Shown here one piece after another: positions 43,015 to 58,970 of a DNA stretch of 64,000 bases (position 1 is its first letter; every line of letters begins with the position of its first letter). The notes beneath the pieces are model-generated. The model was not told the origin of the DNA and searched no databases. It saw only the letters and a list, made by a program, of their open reading frames with translations. The DNA is from Cichorium intybus (taxonomy: Eukaryota > Streptophyta > Magnoliopsida > Asterales > Asteraceae). The DNA lies in NCBI GenBank assembly GCA_023525715.1, contig CM042016.1, positions 85,067,382 to 85,131,381 of the forward strand, written 5' to 3'. The position numbers and the translations under genes are program-made.

Positions 43015-44146
43015 TAAGGGATAAAAACTAATGATATGTATGTCAACAATTAAAGATCACCTATTATCAACACCAAATAATAGGTCTAAAATGTCCGGTT
43101 TAATTATTAGCTTTGCGTTGGCTACGACTGATAACCCAACATAAAGACATATTTAGACATTAAGCTACGCAACATACATATCACACATCACTATTGGGCA
43201 GATATGTAACACTTATGTAATTATGCTAGTGATTTATCGTATCTACCATCAAACAATTACTCGTTGAGTTTATTGAATGAAGGTACTTAAGATCACATAA
43301 AATGGAATCTCTTAAACTTGAATGTGAAATCGAATGACTTTCCATTGGCTAAATCATCAAAATTCATATTCAAGTTGCCATCTGATTTCATCAATTAGGA
43401 TTGAAAATTATTTACTTTACTAATGTAATTAAGCCATGGTTGCATAAAAAGGCCACTGTAAGAATCATGTTTTGCAGGAAAGGATTTGCAAAATATAGTG
43501 GTCTTTGATTTCAACATATAAACATTTATATTTCAATAAGACAATTAGGAATGAAGTGCTTGGATATTTTCAAATAAAATTTTATAAGCACCAAAACAAA
43601 ACTCAGCCCAAATGAAAATTGAAAAAAGACATATACCACTTTTGGTTTACACTTTAAATGTAAAGAAAAATTTAATTCCCTGACACAGTTTCACACATTA
43701 AAGGAGTTATACTTTAAAATTACCTATTCCAAAAGTTAGACATTGAATTTACATGTCAAAATGCAGTACAGCACATTGGCAATGGTTTTTGAATGCATCG
43801 TTATAAGAATACAATGCAAAATTCGGTTCATACATTTAAGCGTATTAATTTATTGACCTTTGTTAGATAAATTTATTGGGCCGCCATGGAATGATTACTC
43901 AAACCATGGAATGACCACTTAAACCAATTGATAATTAATCAAAATTTTGGTGAGGAATTCTATGTTTAGTGGTGCAAAATTTTGTTCCCATAAATTAAAG
44001 TGTTGGATATTAGTAATCGGTGAACATGATTTCATCCATTTGGCCAAGAACACATCGGATGTAAGGCAAAATTAAATCCAAAATTAGGGTTCTTGAATAA
44101 TAAATTAGTTGAATAAATTGAGAAATAACATGTCTCTGATACCAGA

Positions 44147-44598
44147 TGTTAATTTATTCCAGTCCAATAAGATCGTATCTCAGTCAAAACAACATCAATT
44201 TCATATAAACATAAGAACTTACTTGGGAACCCGATTTTGATTGGAGTGAGATTTGTAGATGACGATGTCATTATCGAAACCTTAGAAGGAGAAATCGTAT
44301 TCCCGTTATGTTGCTATGTCTTTGATGGAAAGATTACACAAGAACCGTTGTGGCGTTCTTCTATAAACTAATTTTCTCCGTGATGTTCGTATTGTGATTT
44401 TATGGCAATTAAAGGGATATAAACCACATTGGGTATATGTTACTCTCATCAAGTAACAATTTATATAAGTAGAGGGTATAAATCATAAATATACCACTAA
44501 CATAAAAGATATTACAGATAAATCATAAATATACCACTAACATAAAAGATATTACAGAAATGGTCCTAAGGCCACATTTATGTAGATTACTTCTAACA
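44147..44598 (-). repeat. 5' LTR of the decayed copia element
   Basis: 452 bp, ends CTTCTAACA. A 40 bp tandem duplication (ATAAATCATAAATATACC and on) lies at about 44479-44558 and is absent from the partner LTR. Confidence 0.85.
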
Positions 44599-45977
<1,379 letters not shown>

Positions 45978-45978
<1 letters not shown>

Positions 45979-46134
45979 CATAGAACCAAATTATATTGGC
46001 GAACCATAGAACCACGTGAAAATTGTCCATGTTCATTTATGAACATATGTAATTTTCATGTTCATAGATGAACATGAGCAATTTTCACGTGGTTCTATGA
46101 TTAGTCAATATAATTTGGTTCTATATTGAACCTG

Positions 46135-46137
<3 letters not shown>
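45978..46137. mobile_element. Fold-back element between (TA)n tracts (E0)
   Basis: About 160 bp with ~65 bp inverted ends: TAGAACCAAATTATATTGG and ATAGAACCACGTGAAAATTG each have exact or near-exact inverse partners (46075-46130). (TA)n tracts lie on both sides (45542-45977 and 46138-46182). This resembles Micron-type elements, which sit inside TA microsatellites. Confidence 0.75.
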
Positions 46138-46187
<50 letters not shown>

Positions 46188-46540
46188 CGTCCCAAAAATA
46201 CTCATAAAAAAAATTTTCTTGTGAAGACTAAATGTAATTAAATACGCGTCCAAACCATTCATTCATTTTTAAATCATTCATAAGGTTCACCAAAAGACAA
46301 AATAAGTGTCATAATCCATAGTCAAAAGTAAAAACAGCGGAAGTCAAATAAACGGATGTTAATGCCCGAGATCACGCCGTGCCCGAGCCTCCTGCGCCAT
46401 GAGAACCTGAAACATTTTAAACATAAAACCGTAAGCACATTGCTTAGTGAGTTCCCCCAAGTTTTCCAATAATTCATAAACATCATTAAAACACCACTCG
46501 ACTCTAGGGCTTGCCCCGATCCGTCGGAAATCACCATCAT

Positions 46541-46655
46541 CGACTTTCGTCGGCAACATCGTCATCGGCCATCACCGGCAAACATCGTCATCGGCTTTCG
46601 CCGGCAAACATCGTCATCGGCTTTCGCCGGCAATCATCGTCATCGGCTTTCGTCG
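46541..46655 (-). repeat. Five-unit array of GNRA-type mini-hairpins in the LTR
   Basis: Units start at 46541, 46566, 46592, 46618 and 46644, a 25-26 bp period. On the sense strand two units read CGGC-GAAA-GCCG and one reads CGAC-GAAA-GTCG, a two-sided change. The other two have weaker stems. GAAA closed by C-G is a very stable RNA tetraloop. The 5' LTR has lost most of this array by deletion. Confidence 0.75.
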
Positions 46656-46904
46656 GCAAACATCGGTATTATAATCATGACAGTGAGGAGACTCACCTGA
46701 TTTGTTGCTAGGCTATTTTATGCAAAGTCGGTAAAATCTCCCAAGCTTCCTATTATTCGAATATTTTATTAATACACAATTTTCATCTAAAATCCCTAAC
46801 CCCAAGAATTTACACTAGGGTTTCCTTAGGGTTTCTGACTCCAAAGTCCACTGACCGAGAAGTCAAAGTCAACAGGTCAACAAAAGTCAACTTCTGGTCA
46901 AACA

Positions 46905-46992
46905 GAGAGATAGCGCCTCTATCTCCAGAGATAGCGCCGCTATCAATAGCTCCTCTATCTTCTGAGATAGCGGTGCTATCTCCTCTGTTCAG
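46905..46992. repeat. Palindrome cluster 1 (AGATAGCGCCGCTATCT type)
   Basis: Four successive copies, for example GAGATAGCGGTGCTATCTC (8 bp arms, 3 nt loop), with variants in the others. The 5' LTR has the same cluster near 53545-53625. Confidence 0.85.
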
Positions 46993-47604
46993 CCATTTCC
47001 TTCATTAAGTTCTTAATCCGTCTAGACAGAAGCTCCAACTTTTAGGAGTCGTCCAAAACAGTCATCAACTCATGAAAACTTAGTTTTTAACCACCAATCC
47101 TAGCTAGGTAAGCTCATGGTGACAATCTAACTCCCAAAAATGAAGATTAACAACTTAAAACTTTGTTTTCAACCATATCAAGACTAGGCTTGGGTTTTTC
47201 TCTGGATTTAAGAGACTTAAAGGAGAGGAACTCATCCTTAGCCTCTGAATCCAACCCTCTTCCAAGATATGGAGCCATCATTGTCTTTAAAGGCCTGGAA
47301 ATAGCTTCATAACACCAAAAACAACAAGAACTAATGGAGACAAGCTCCAAGAACACTTACAAAGGTCCAATAACAGCAACACTAGACTCCTTCTGAGCAC
47401 CACCTTCTCTAGAGCACCTTGGTCCCCTTCTTCTTCTTCCAAAACCTTCACAAATCCACAAATGGAGCTCAAAACACCATGGAAGTGCTAGAGAGAGTTT
47501 AAGGATGTTCTCTGGTGGTCTAAGGGTGAATGAGACGAAGTGTGAGGTGTAATAAGGCTCAAAAACCCGTCCACATCACAAAAGATGCAATTTTTCCCGC
47601 TCAG

Positions 47605-47735
47605 GCAAGATAGTGCCGCTATCTCCAAAGATAGCGCCACTATCTCTGGTTTTCTGCAAAGTCAACGACTGCTCGTGACTGATACGGGATTTGGTCGAGA
47701 TAGCGCCGCTATCTCTAAAGATAGCGCCGCTATAT
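47605..47735. repeat. Palindrome cluster 2 (AGATAGCGCCGCTATCT type)
   Basis: Four copies in two pairs, within 85-215 bp of the LTR's sense start. The core GCGCCGC parallels the GCGACGC core in other LTRs of this window. Confidence 0.85.
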
Positions 47736-47820
47736 TAAATTTTCATCATTTTCTCTATTTTGTCTTTATTTAAAACAGTTAACAGTTAAATTCTTTGATA
47801 CCTGGTTCCGAGCTTTACAA

Positions 47821-47831
47821 ATCTCCTCCCA
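47821..47831 (-). other. Polypurine tract
   Basis: Minus strand GGGAGGAGAT directly before the 3' LTR. Confidence 0.8.
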
Positions 47832-48708
47832 TTAACGGGATTTCGTCCCCGAAATCCACTCTGTCGAACAGCTCCGGATGATTCTTCCTCATTTCTTCTT
47901 CTGGTTCCCAAGTCCATTCCGAACCCTTGCGATGCTGCCACTGTACCTTCACCATGTGAATCACCTTCCTACGAAGGGCCTTAGTCTTTCTTTCCAACAC
48001 CGCAACAGGTCGCTCTGCATAATTCAGGCGTTCGTCAACATGAATGTCCTCTAGTGGAACTACCGTAGTTTCATTGGCAATACATTTCCTCAGCTGCGAC
48101 ACATGGAACGTGTCATGAACCTGGCTGAGTTGCTCCGGCAACTCCAATCGATAGGCCACCTGCCCGACCCGGGCTAAGACCCGATAAGGTCCAATGTACC
48201 TTGGTCCCAACTTTCCTCGCTTACGGAATCTGATGATGCCCTTCCATGGCGACACCTTGAGCAGCACATAGTCCCCCACCTGGAACTCGAGACTAGATCG
48301 TCGCCTATCGGAATAACTTTTCTGTCGACTCTGTGATGTGCACAACCGCTCCCGGACTTGCTGAATCAATTCTGTCGTCTTGAGTACTATCTCGGTACTC
48401 CCCAAAACTCGCTGCCCCACTTCTCCCCAACAGATTGGGGTTCGGCATTTCCTACCATACAGGGCCTCGAAGGGAGGCATTCCGATGCTTGCATGGTAAC
48501 TATTGTTGTAGGAGAACTCCGCCAATGATAAGTACCGATCACACTGCCCACCGAAGTCAATCACACAGGCCCTCAACATATCCTCAAGTGTCTGTATCGT
48601 CCTTTCACTTTGACCGTCCATCTGGGGGTGATACGAAGTGCTAAAGTGGAGTCGCGTCCCCAATTCTTTTGTGGAATTTCTTCCAAAAATGCGAAGTAAA
48701 ACGAACAT
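47826..48708 (-). pseudogene. Integrase C-terminal half and chromodomain
   Basis: Open frame of ~297 codons to the stop. It begins in the integrase core near the third catalytic region: STSYHPQMDGQSERTIQTLE (the Glu of SERT is the DDE glutamate), then LAEFSYNNSYHASIGMPPFE and YGRKCRTPICW. The GPY/F module follows (GPYRVLARVGQVAYRLELP, then HDTFHVSQLRK), and then a chromodomain-like end VKVQWQHRKGSEWTWEPEEE with NHPELF. It is joined to the upstream integrase half by a frameshift near 48668. In intact elements this part binds DNA and chromatin. By itself it could not be made from this copy. Confidence 0.9.
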
Positions 48709-49030
48709 CCCTATCCGAAACTATTGATACGGGAATCCCATGGCGAGATATTACCTCATCTACGTATGTCTTGGCCAAATCCCTGGCCGAGAAAGTCTCC
48801 TGAATCGGTACAAAGTGAGCACTCTTGGTTAAACGATCCACAATGACCCAGATAGTATCCACATTCTGCGGCGTCCGCAGCAGCTTGGTGATAAAATCCA
48901 TGGTAATGTGCTCCCATTTCCACTCTGGTATCTCCAAAGGTTGTAATTGCCCATGGGGCCTTTGATGCTCCGCCTTTACCATCCTACACGTCAAACACTT
49001 TTCCACATGCCAAGCTATGTCACGCTTCAT
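48641..49030 (-). pseudogene. Integrase N-terminal half
   Basis: MKRDIAWHVEKCLTCRMVKA gives the HHCC zinc region's second half. The core reads ITMDFITKLLRT (first Asp) and VSDRDVRFTSHFW (second Asp). The frame is preceded by an in-frame TAG (49037) between GY and WPGMKRD and followed by a frameshift near 48668. In frame with RNase H upstream. Confidence 0.9.
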
Positions 49031-49039
49031 TCCCGGCCA

Positions 49040-49699
49040 CTAGTAACCCTCACGTAGGTCTCGATACATTTTCGTTGCACTTGGATGAATAGAAAATTTT
49101 GACTTATGGGCCTCATCCAACAGAACTTGGCGTGCCTCACCTGCTTTTGGCACCCATACACGACCCAAATGAGTTAGCAGCTCTCGACTATCCCACACCA
49201 TACCCGGTAAGATACCCACGACTCGCTCCCTTTTTATGTTTTCTTCCCGGCTACCCATGACTTGAGACTCACGAATCTTCTCCAATAAGGAAGTAACTAC
49301 CGTTTTTCTCAAACACAAGCCCTTGATGGTCGGACCCGAGACCTTTCTACTAAGCACGTCGGCCACCACGTTGGCTTTTCCCGGGTGGTACAAAATTTCG
49401 CAATCGTAGTCCTTGACCACGTCTAACCACCTCCTCTGTCGCATGTTCAGATTGGGCTGATCCATCAGATACTTCAGACTTTTATGGTCGGTATAAATGG
49501 TACATCGTACTCCGTACAAATAGTGTCTCCAAATCTTAAGGGCGAAGACGACCGCCCCTAACTCTAAGTCATGGGTCGGATAATTAGCTTCATTAGGTTT
49601 CAGCTGCCTCGATGCGTAAGCAATAACCCGGCCGCACTGCATAAGGACGGCCCCTAATCCCGTGATCGACACATCGCAATAAACTACCAAGTCTTCCAT
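49040..49699 (-). pseudogene. Ty3 RNase H and connection to integrase
   Basis: VVYCDVSITGLGAVLMQ (first Asp), then YPTHDLELGAVVFALKIWRHYL (Glu and helix), VRCTIYTDHKSLKYL (Asp) and KANVVADVLSRK (final Asp region): a complete RNase H core. It is in the same frame as reverse transcriptase, separated by one in-frame TAG at about 49739. The last third is the integrase zinc-binding approach (LLDEAHKSKFSIHPSATKMY). Confidence 0.9.
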
Positions 49700-49738
49700 C
49701 CTGTCAGGTAGGGTCAGAACCGGAGCCTCGCATAATCT

Positions 49739-50818
49739 CTATCTCAAGGCCTCAAATGCCGTCTGTTGGTCTTCACCCCAGCTAAATACCACATTCTTCC
49801 TAGTCAACCGCGTCAAGGGTACCGCTACCTTAGAGAAATCCTGAATAAATCTGCGGTAATACCCTGCCAATCCTAGGAAACTACGAATCTCCGACGGGTT
49901 CCTTGGTACTTCCCATTTCATGACGGCCTCCACTTTTACCGGGTCCACCATAATATCGTTCTCGTTAACCAAATGCCCGAGAAACTGAACTTCTCTTAAC
50001 CAGAACTCGCACTTTGAAAACTTAGCATACAACTTTTCCTTCCTCAGTGTCTCGAGGACCTCTCGTAAGTGCACCTCATGAAGCTCCTTGCTCCGTGAGT
50101 AGATCAAGATGTCGTCAATGAACACAATAACTGAGCGATCCAACATGGGTCTACAAACGCGATTCATCAAATCTATAAAGGCTGCGGGCGCATTAGTGAG
50201 TCCGAAGGGCATGACGACGAACTCATAATGGCCGTATCTTGTCCTAAAAGCGGTCTTCTGCATATCCTCGTCCCGAACCCTCATCTGGTGGTAACCAGAG
50301 CGCAAGTCGATCTTAGAAAACCACGATGCCCCCTGAAGCTGGTCGAACAAATCATCAATTCTTGGCAACGGATACCTATTCTTGACCGTGAGCTTATTCA
50401 ATTCCCGATAGTCGATACACATACGATGGGTTCCATCTTTCTTCTTTACAAATAATATCGGTGCTCCCCAAGGAGAGCTGCTGGGTCTGATAAATCCCTT
50501 CTCTAACAACTCCTGAAGCTGAGAAGACAACTCTAACATCTCGGGCGGGGCAAGACGATAAGGCGCCTTGGCTATCGGAGCCACGCCCGGGACAAGATCG
50601 ATATCTAACTCTACCTGTCGCTCCGGGGGTATTCCCGGTAAGTCGTCCGGAAATACATCGAGGAACTCTCGCACTACTGCTACATCACTTACTGTCTTCT
50701 TCTCAGTCCCCCGTGTATCCGACACGTAGGCTACAAATCCCGACCCTCCGTGCTGAAGATGTCTCCTAGCATAAGCCACTGAGCAAAACGAGGAACGAGA
50801 TCTCCTCCCCTCGCCCAA
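49739..50818 (-). pseudogene. Ty3 reverse transcriptase
   Basis: VREFLDVFPDDLPGIPPERQ leads into RT. Motifs in order: RPSSSPWGAPILFVKKKDG, CIDYRELNKLTVKNRYPLPR, DLFDQLQGASWFSKIDLRSG (first catalytic Asp), FVVMPFGLTNAPAAF, VIVFIDDILIYS (catalytic Asp pair) and EVQFLGHLV. The RT core has no internal stop. Upstream, a one-base frameshift near 50818 separates it from protease; downstream is a TAG at 49739. The best-preserved domain of the element. Confidence 0.95.
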
Positions 50819-51167
50819 ATGATAAGAACTTCTCCGTCGGGAGATCGGACAAAGACCCTCTTGCCACTATAGTCGATCCATGCCCCCTGGCGACTAAGCC
50901 AATCCATGCCCACAATAACTCTGTCGTCGCTCAAAGGAATAGGAATGAGATCTATTGAAAACCTCTCCCCATAGATCTCAATCGTGCATCCCCGATAGAC
51001 TTTAGAAGCCATAACCGCACGATCGTCCGCAATCTCTACCTCTAAAGGGTGATCCAGATCCTCTAAAACGATGCCGAGACTCTTACCGAGAGACAATGAT
51101 ACAAACGAATGAGTCGCCCCCGAATCAAAAAGCACGAATGTCGAAGCAGAGTTGACTAAGAAAGTAC
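50731..51167 (-). pseudogene. Ty3 aspartic protease
   Basis: LFDSGATHSFVSLSLGKSLG carries the active-site D-S-G. It continues with a flap-like region and DDRVIVGMDWLSRQGAWIDY. It is not in frame with gag unless the 67 nt at 51168-51234 are removed. A frameshift near 50818 disconnects it from reverse transcriptase. Confidence 0.9.
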
Positions 51168-51234
51168 CTAAGGCATAGGATAACGAATGAAGATACGAAC
51201 ATGTACAAGTTAAAGAAAAGAAGAGAATTAATAC
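51168..51234 (-). other. Putative 67 nt intron between gag and protease
   Basis: On the minus strand it starts G|GTATTAATTC, is T-rich and ends CTATGCCTTAG|GTAC. Its length is 1 modulo 3. Removal joins gag to protease in one frame, with a Gly codon split at the junction and the DSG Asp 14 residues later. That is the spacing and residue pattern (TGTFLVN before LFDSG) I remember for relatives. Unspliced, gag stops within ~40 codons. GGTA stands at both ends, so a small insertion with a 4 bp duplication is the alternative. Confidence 0.6.
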
Positions 51235-52398
51235 CAGTCACGACATCCGGCACGGTACGCGCCTCCTCGGCGGTCAACTGAAAAGCTCTACCCTTGCCCT
51301 TCGGGGCTTCCGCCCTGCCCTGGTGACTGTCAGTGATCCTCAGAGTCGCGGGTGCTGGAGCCTGCACCCCTCCCGTCTTCACCCCTGTGCACTCAGTCCG
51401 AACATGACCCACCTGATTGCAGCTGAAACAGACCTTCAAGGCCTGAGGACAATCCTTGCTATAGTGACCCGTCCTCCCACAGCGATAACAACTCGGGCCT
51501 CTACACGGACCATCATGAAACTTCTGGCACTTACTACACTGTGTCCTCCCCCTCGATCCCCCATTCCTTGAATCGTTACTCCTAAACTTCTGTGCTGCTG
51601 GCGGCGTGGAAACAGACGCCGACCTCTTCTGCTTATTCTGCAGCTCTAACTCAATCTCCCGGGCTCTCGCAGCCGCGATCATATCTGCCAAGGTCTGGTG
51701 GCGAGCAGCGGATACAAACTCGCGGATATCGGTCCGCAACATAGACAAGTATCGTGACATCCGCATCCTCTCAGTGGCTGCGTACTCGGGGCAGAACAAA
51801 GCTCTCTCCATGAATCGCTTGGTGATATAATTCACTGTCTCCGTCGTCTGTGTCATAGTCATATACTCAGCAGCCAGACGCTCCATCTCGATCTATAGAA
51901 CATACTCTTTTCCCGAAACCTCTCGATAAAGTACGCCCAGGTCATCTCCTCCACCTGGGCCGCGGTAAGGGGCTTTGTCAGAATGCCCCACCAATCCTGT
52001 GCTCCGCTCTTCAGCTGGTTCACTGCAAAGCGCACCTTGGACTCCTCTAGACAAAAGCAAGTACGGAAAGCGCCTTCGATGGCAGTGATCCAACGCATAC
52101 TAGTAATGGGGTTCTTCTCCCCGGAAAACGTCAGTGGCTGGCATGCCATGAAGTCCCAGTACGTCGCCGTCCTAGGCTGCCGAAAAGTGGCAAGCTTTTC
52201 CTCAATCATGGCGAGCAAATCCGTCTTCATAGACCCGAAGTACTGTGGTATGACTGCCGTCACCTCACGGGCCACCTCCTCGGCAATCATCTGCCTCAAG
52301 TCATCATCAATCCTAGCCTCCTCATCATGAGTCCCTGACCCGGACCCAGACCCTGATCCAGATCCGCTAGCTCCTCCCTGTCTCGTGATGACCACCAT
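51235..52398 (-). pseudogene. Ty3 gag (frameshift plus stop)
   Basis: Start MVVITRQGGASG then an SGSGSG linker (52398). Capsid: WDFMACQPLTFSGEKNP, AIEGAFRTCF and VRFAVNQLKSGAQDWW. Near 51895 a two-base (AG) duplication and a TAG break the frame. The other frame continues MERLAAEYMTMTQ, YMSMLRTDIREFV-like helices and MIAAAREIELE, then three Cys-His groups: CSKCQKFHDGPC, CYRCGRTGHYSKDC (a clean C-x2-C-x4-H-x4-C knuckle) and CFSCNQVGHVRTEC (a second). An RNA-binding Gag. It reaches the 67 nt putative intron. Confidence 0.9.
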
Positions 52399-53209
52399 CC
52401 TGAAATTTATCCGAGTGATAATTAGAGCGTTTTCCTTACACTACCTATTCGCACAGGGAACCTCCCAAGGATCCCTAATAACCCACGAGACCGTTATCAT
52501 ATCAGGTATGAATCCTGTGTTTCCAGTAGTATTGGCCATATACTACCTTCCACACCTATTCGTACTTGACACAATAGACATTTCCCCCGCTCCTAAGTCG
52601 TTCCTCACTCGAGCACACATATGTCACCCATACGGCCCAGCACCGTAGTGCTACACTCCCTTCTAGCATCGGCTAGAACTTGCGTATCTTACTACCCTTC
52701 CTGCCTACTACACTTACCTAACACTCATAGTCGTCTTTATAGATGTCCATGGCACGAGATGCGGGCGAGATAGTCATTCGAATATACAATCCCTACCCTA
52801 GAGGCACAACCAAAAAAGGAACATCCAGGAAGGCTGGATCGAGAATTCTGAGGCTATCACACCCTACTCTACGTGTACAAACATCTAGCTAACATACTAC
52901 TTGTGCTAGTAAACGAACAGGCATTATGGTTATCTGCATCTTTTCTAAGCATCCTAGACAGGCAATTTTTATCTAGCATGATTCCTGAGTGGTTTCTTTC
53001 TAGCATATACAGTTAACATTAACAACTTATGAATTTTTGGAAAAATCATGGGGCTCACAGAACTTACTTGGGCCTCGACGTGTCGCGCACATTGCATCCT
53101 TCCGTTTAAGAAAACTCATTCGGTTATGTTTATTAATCTTTTCTAAAACGGTTCTCAGTCCACGGTTTGAGTTTGATTTCCCCCCAAGGTTCCATCAAAT
53201 CTCTCAAAC
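52399..53209 (-). other. 5' leader of the Ty3 element
   Basis: No reading frame. The sequence between PBS and gag start, ~0.8 kb. Confidence 0.7.
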
Positions 53210-53225
53210 CATGGCTCTGATACCA
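53210..53225 (-). other. Primer-binding site
   Basis: Minus strand TGGTATCAGAGCCATG, adjoining the LTR end at 53229. Confidence 0.95.
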
Positions 53226-53228
53226 ACT

Positions 53229-54237
53229 TGTAACGTCCCAAAAATACTCATAAAAAATTTTTTCTTGTGAAGACTAAATGTAATTAAAATACGGCAAACA
53301 TCGGTATTATAATCATGACAGTGAGGTGACTCACCTGATTTGTTGCTAGGCTATTTTATGCAAAGTCGGTAAAATCTCCCAAGCTTCCTATTATTCGAAT
53401 ATTTTATTAATACACAATTTTCATCTAAAATCCCTAACCCCAAGAATTTACACTAGGGTTTCCTTAGGGTTTCTGACTCCAAAGTCCACTGACCGAGAAG
53501 TCAAAGTCAACAGGTCAACAAAAGTCAACTTCTGGTCAAACAGAGAGATAGCGCCTCTATCTCCAGAGATAGCGCCGCCATCAATAGCGCCTCTATCTTC
53601 TGAGATAGCGCCGCTATCTCCTCTGTTCAGCCATTTCCTTCATTAAGTGCTTAATCCGTCTAGACAGAAGCTCCAACTTTCAGGAGTCGTCCAAAACAGT
53701 CATCAACTCATGAAAACTTAGTTTTTAACCACCAATCCTAGCTAGGTAAGCTCATGGTGACAATCTAACTCCCAAAAATGAAGATTAACAACTTAAAACT
53801 TTGTTTTCAACCATATCAAGACTAGGCTTGGGTTTTTCTCTGGATTTAAGAGACTTAAAGGAGAGGAACTCATCCTTAGCCTCTGAATCCAACCCTCTTC
53901 CAAGATATGGAGCCATCATTGTCTTCAAAGGCTTAGAAATAGTTTCATAACACCAAAAACAACAAGAACTAATGGAGACAAGCTCCAAGAACACTTACAA
54001 AGGTCCAATAACAGCAACACTAGATTCCTTCTGAGCACCACCTTCTCTAGAGCACCTTGGTCACCTTCTTCTTCTTCCAAAACCATCACAAATCCACAAA
54101 TGGAGCTTAAAAAACCATGTAAGTGCTAGAGAGAGTTTAGGGATGTTCTCTGGTGGTCTAAGGGTGAATGAGACAAAGTGTGAGGTGTAATAAGGCTCAA
54201 AAACCTGTCCACATCACAAAAGATGTGATTTTTCCCG
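53229..54237 (-). repeat. 5' LTR, truncated and internally deleted
   Basis: Plus strand TGTAACGTCCC. About 410 bp (equivalent to 46244-46652, including most of the hairpin array and the conserved box) are missing at ACG|GCAAACATCGG. The outer ~230 bp are also lost at 54237. The remaining parts match 46653-47600 closely. Confidence 0.9.
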
Positions 54238-55028
54238 AAATATAAATATGATTAATTTACTTAGAAATTTTTTAACACTTCAACATTTTTAATCATTTAT
54301 AATGAACTAAGGTTTAGAACCCGTGCGTTGCTGCAGGAATCCTGAAAACAAATAATATGTAAAATGTAACATGTTGTAAAAAATTTGTTATAAGCAACAA
54401 AAATTCTTTAAAAACATGTCTAAACATGTAACAAAAATGATTCAGAAATATAAAACTATCAAAATGTTTTTGTAAAAAATAGTATTGTAAAATGAGATGT
54501 AAATATAGTCGTCAAAAAATTAAAAATAAAAGCCTAAGTTTCCAAAGAAAAATATTAAAAAATGTCAATGAAAATTTATAAAAATGGAAAAGATAGGATA
54601 AAATATAAATAAAAGTGAAAATCTAAGTTCCCAAAAAATATTAAAAAAGTGAATGAAAATTGGTAAAAATGAAAAAGGTAGGACAAAATTATAAATAAAA
54701 GTGAAAATACGGGTTAAAATTGTAAAAGAATAAAGTTAAGGGTTACACTTGAAGTAAGGAACTGGGCTAGTCCGAATTGGTTTTGTGGGCCGAATTTAGG
54801 GTCGGATCTTACCGTGTCGGGTAAAAAGTTACGTCGTAAAAATGAGAGTGGGCTCTTAATTGTTAGGCTAGAACCTAGGACATTAAGCTTGCAAAATAAC
54901 CCCACTACCACCATGCCAAACCTTAAAGTTTAGTTGTTTTCCCAGAAAATACATATAAAGTGAACGTAAATAAACAATCACTTAAACTGATTTGATGTTA
55001 GATACATTAACTAATGTTTTGTAAAATG

Positions 55029-55030
<2 letters not shown>
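54238..55030. other. AT-rich DNA with a SINE-like block
   Basis: Contains TTTAGAACCCGTGCGTTGC (54305-54323), a motif that often marks plant element ends. Minus-strand boxes TGGTGGTAGTGG (54902-54913) and AGGTTCTAGCC (54866-54876) resemble tRNA A and B boxes 25 bp apart, so a second SINE is possible. No target duplication was found. Confidence 0.4.

Positions 55031-55098
<68 letters not shown>
55031..55098. repeat. (AT)34 tract
   Basis: Pure AT repeat, left edge of the fold-back train. Confidence 0.95.

Positions 55099-58970
<3,872 letters not shown>

Larger units (their letters stand above)
39776..44598 (-). mobile_element. Decayed Ty1/copia element
   Basis: Minus orientation: 3' LTR 39776-40208, 5' LTR 44147-44598, PBS 44133-44144 (minus TGGTATCAGAGA) and purine tract AAGTGGGAGAA at 40211-40225. 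The interior retains scattered gag and pol segments. LTR ends have mutated (TG to GG at 40208). No matching target duplication. The LTRs are clearly more diverged than those at 9926 or 29086. Confidence 0.85.
46183..47819 (-). repeat. 3' LTR of the Ty3 element (1637 bp)
   Basis: Sense start TGTAAAGCTCGG (47819); sense end ACGTTATA, with the expected CA changed to TA next to a (TA)n tract. It contains eight AGATAGCGCCGCTATCT-type palindromes in two clusters, a 26 bp hairpin array (46541-46655), and the conserved box GGAACTCACTAAGC (minus, 46442-46455) followed by GTTTCAGGTTC. Confidence 0.9.
46183..54237 (-). mobile_element. Chromodomain Ty3/gypsy element (Tekay-like), damaged
   Basis: Minus orientation: 5' LTR 53229-54237 (truncated, internally deleted), PBS 53210-53225, gag 51235-52398, a 67 nt GT-AG segment, protease, RT, RNase H, integrase and chromodomain to about 47826, purine tract 47821-47831, 3' LTR 46183-47819. 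Gag carries a frameshift and stop; pol carries two in-frame TAG stops and two frameshifts. The chromodomain-like end and the order PR-RT-RH-INT-CHR identify a chromovirus; Tekay is my best lineage guess. Confidence 0.9.
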
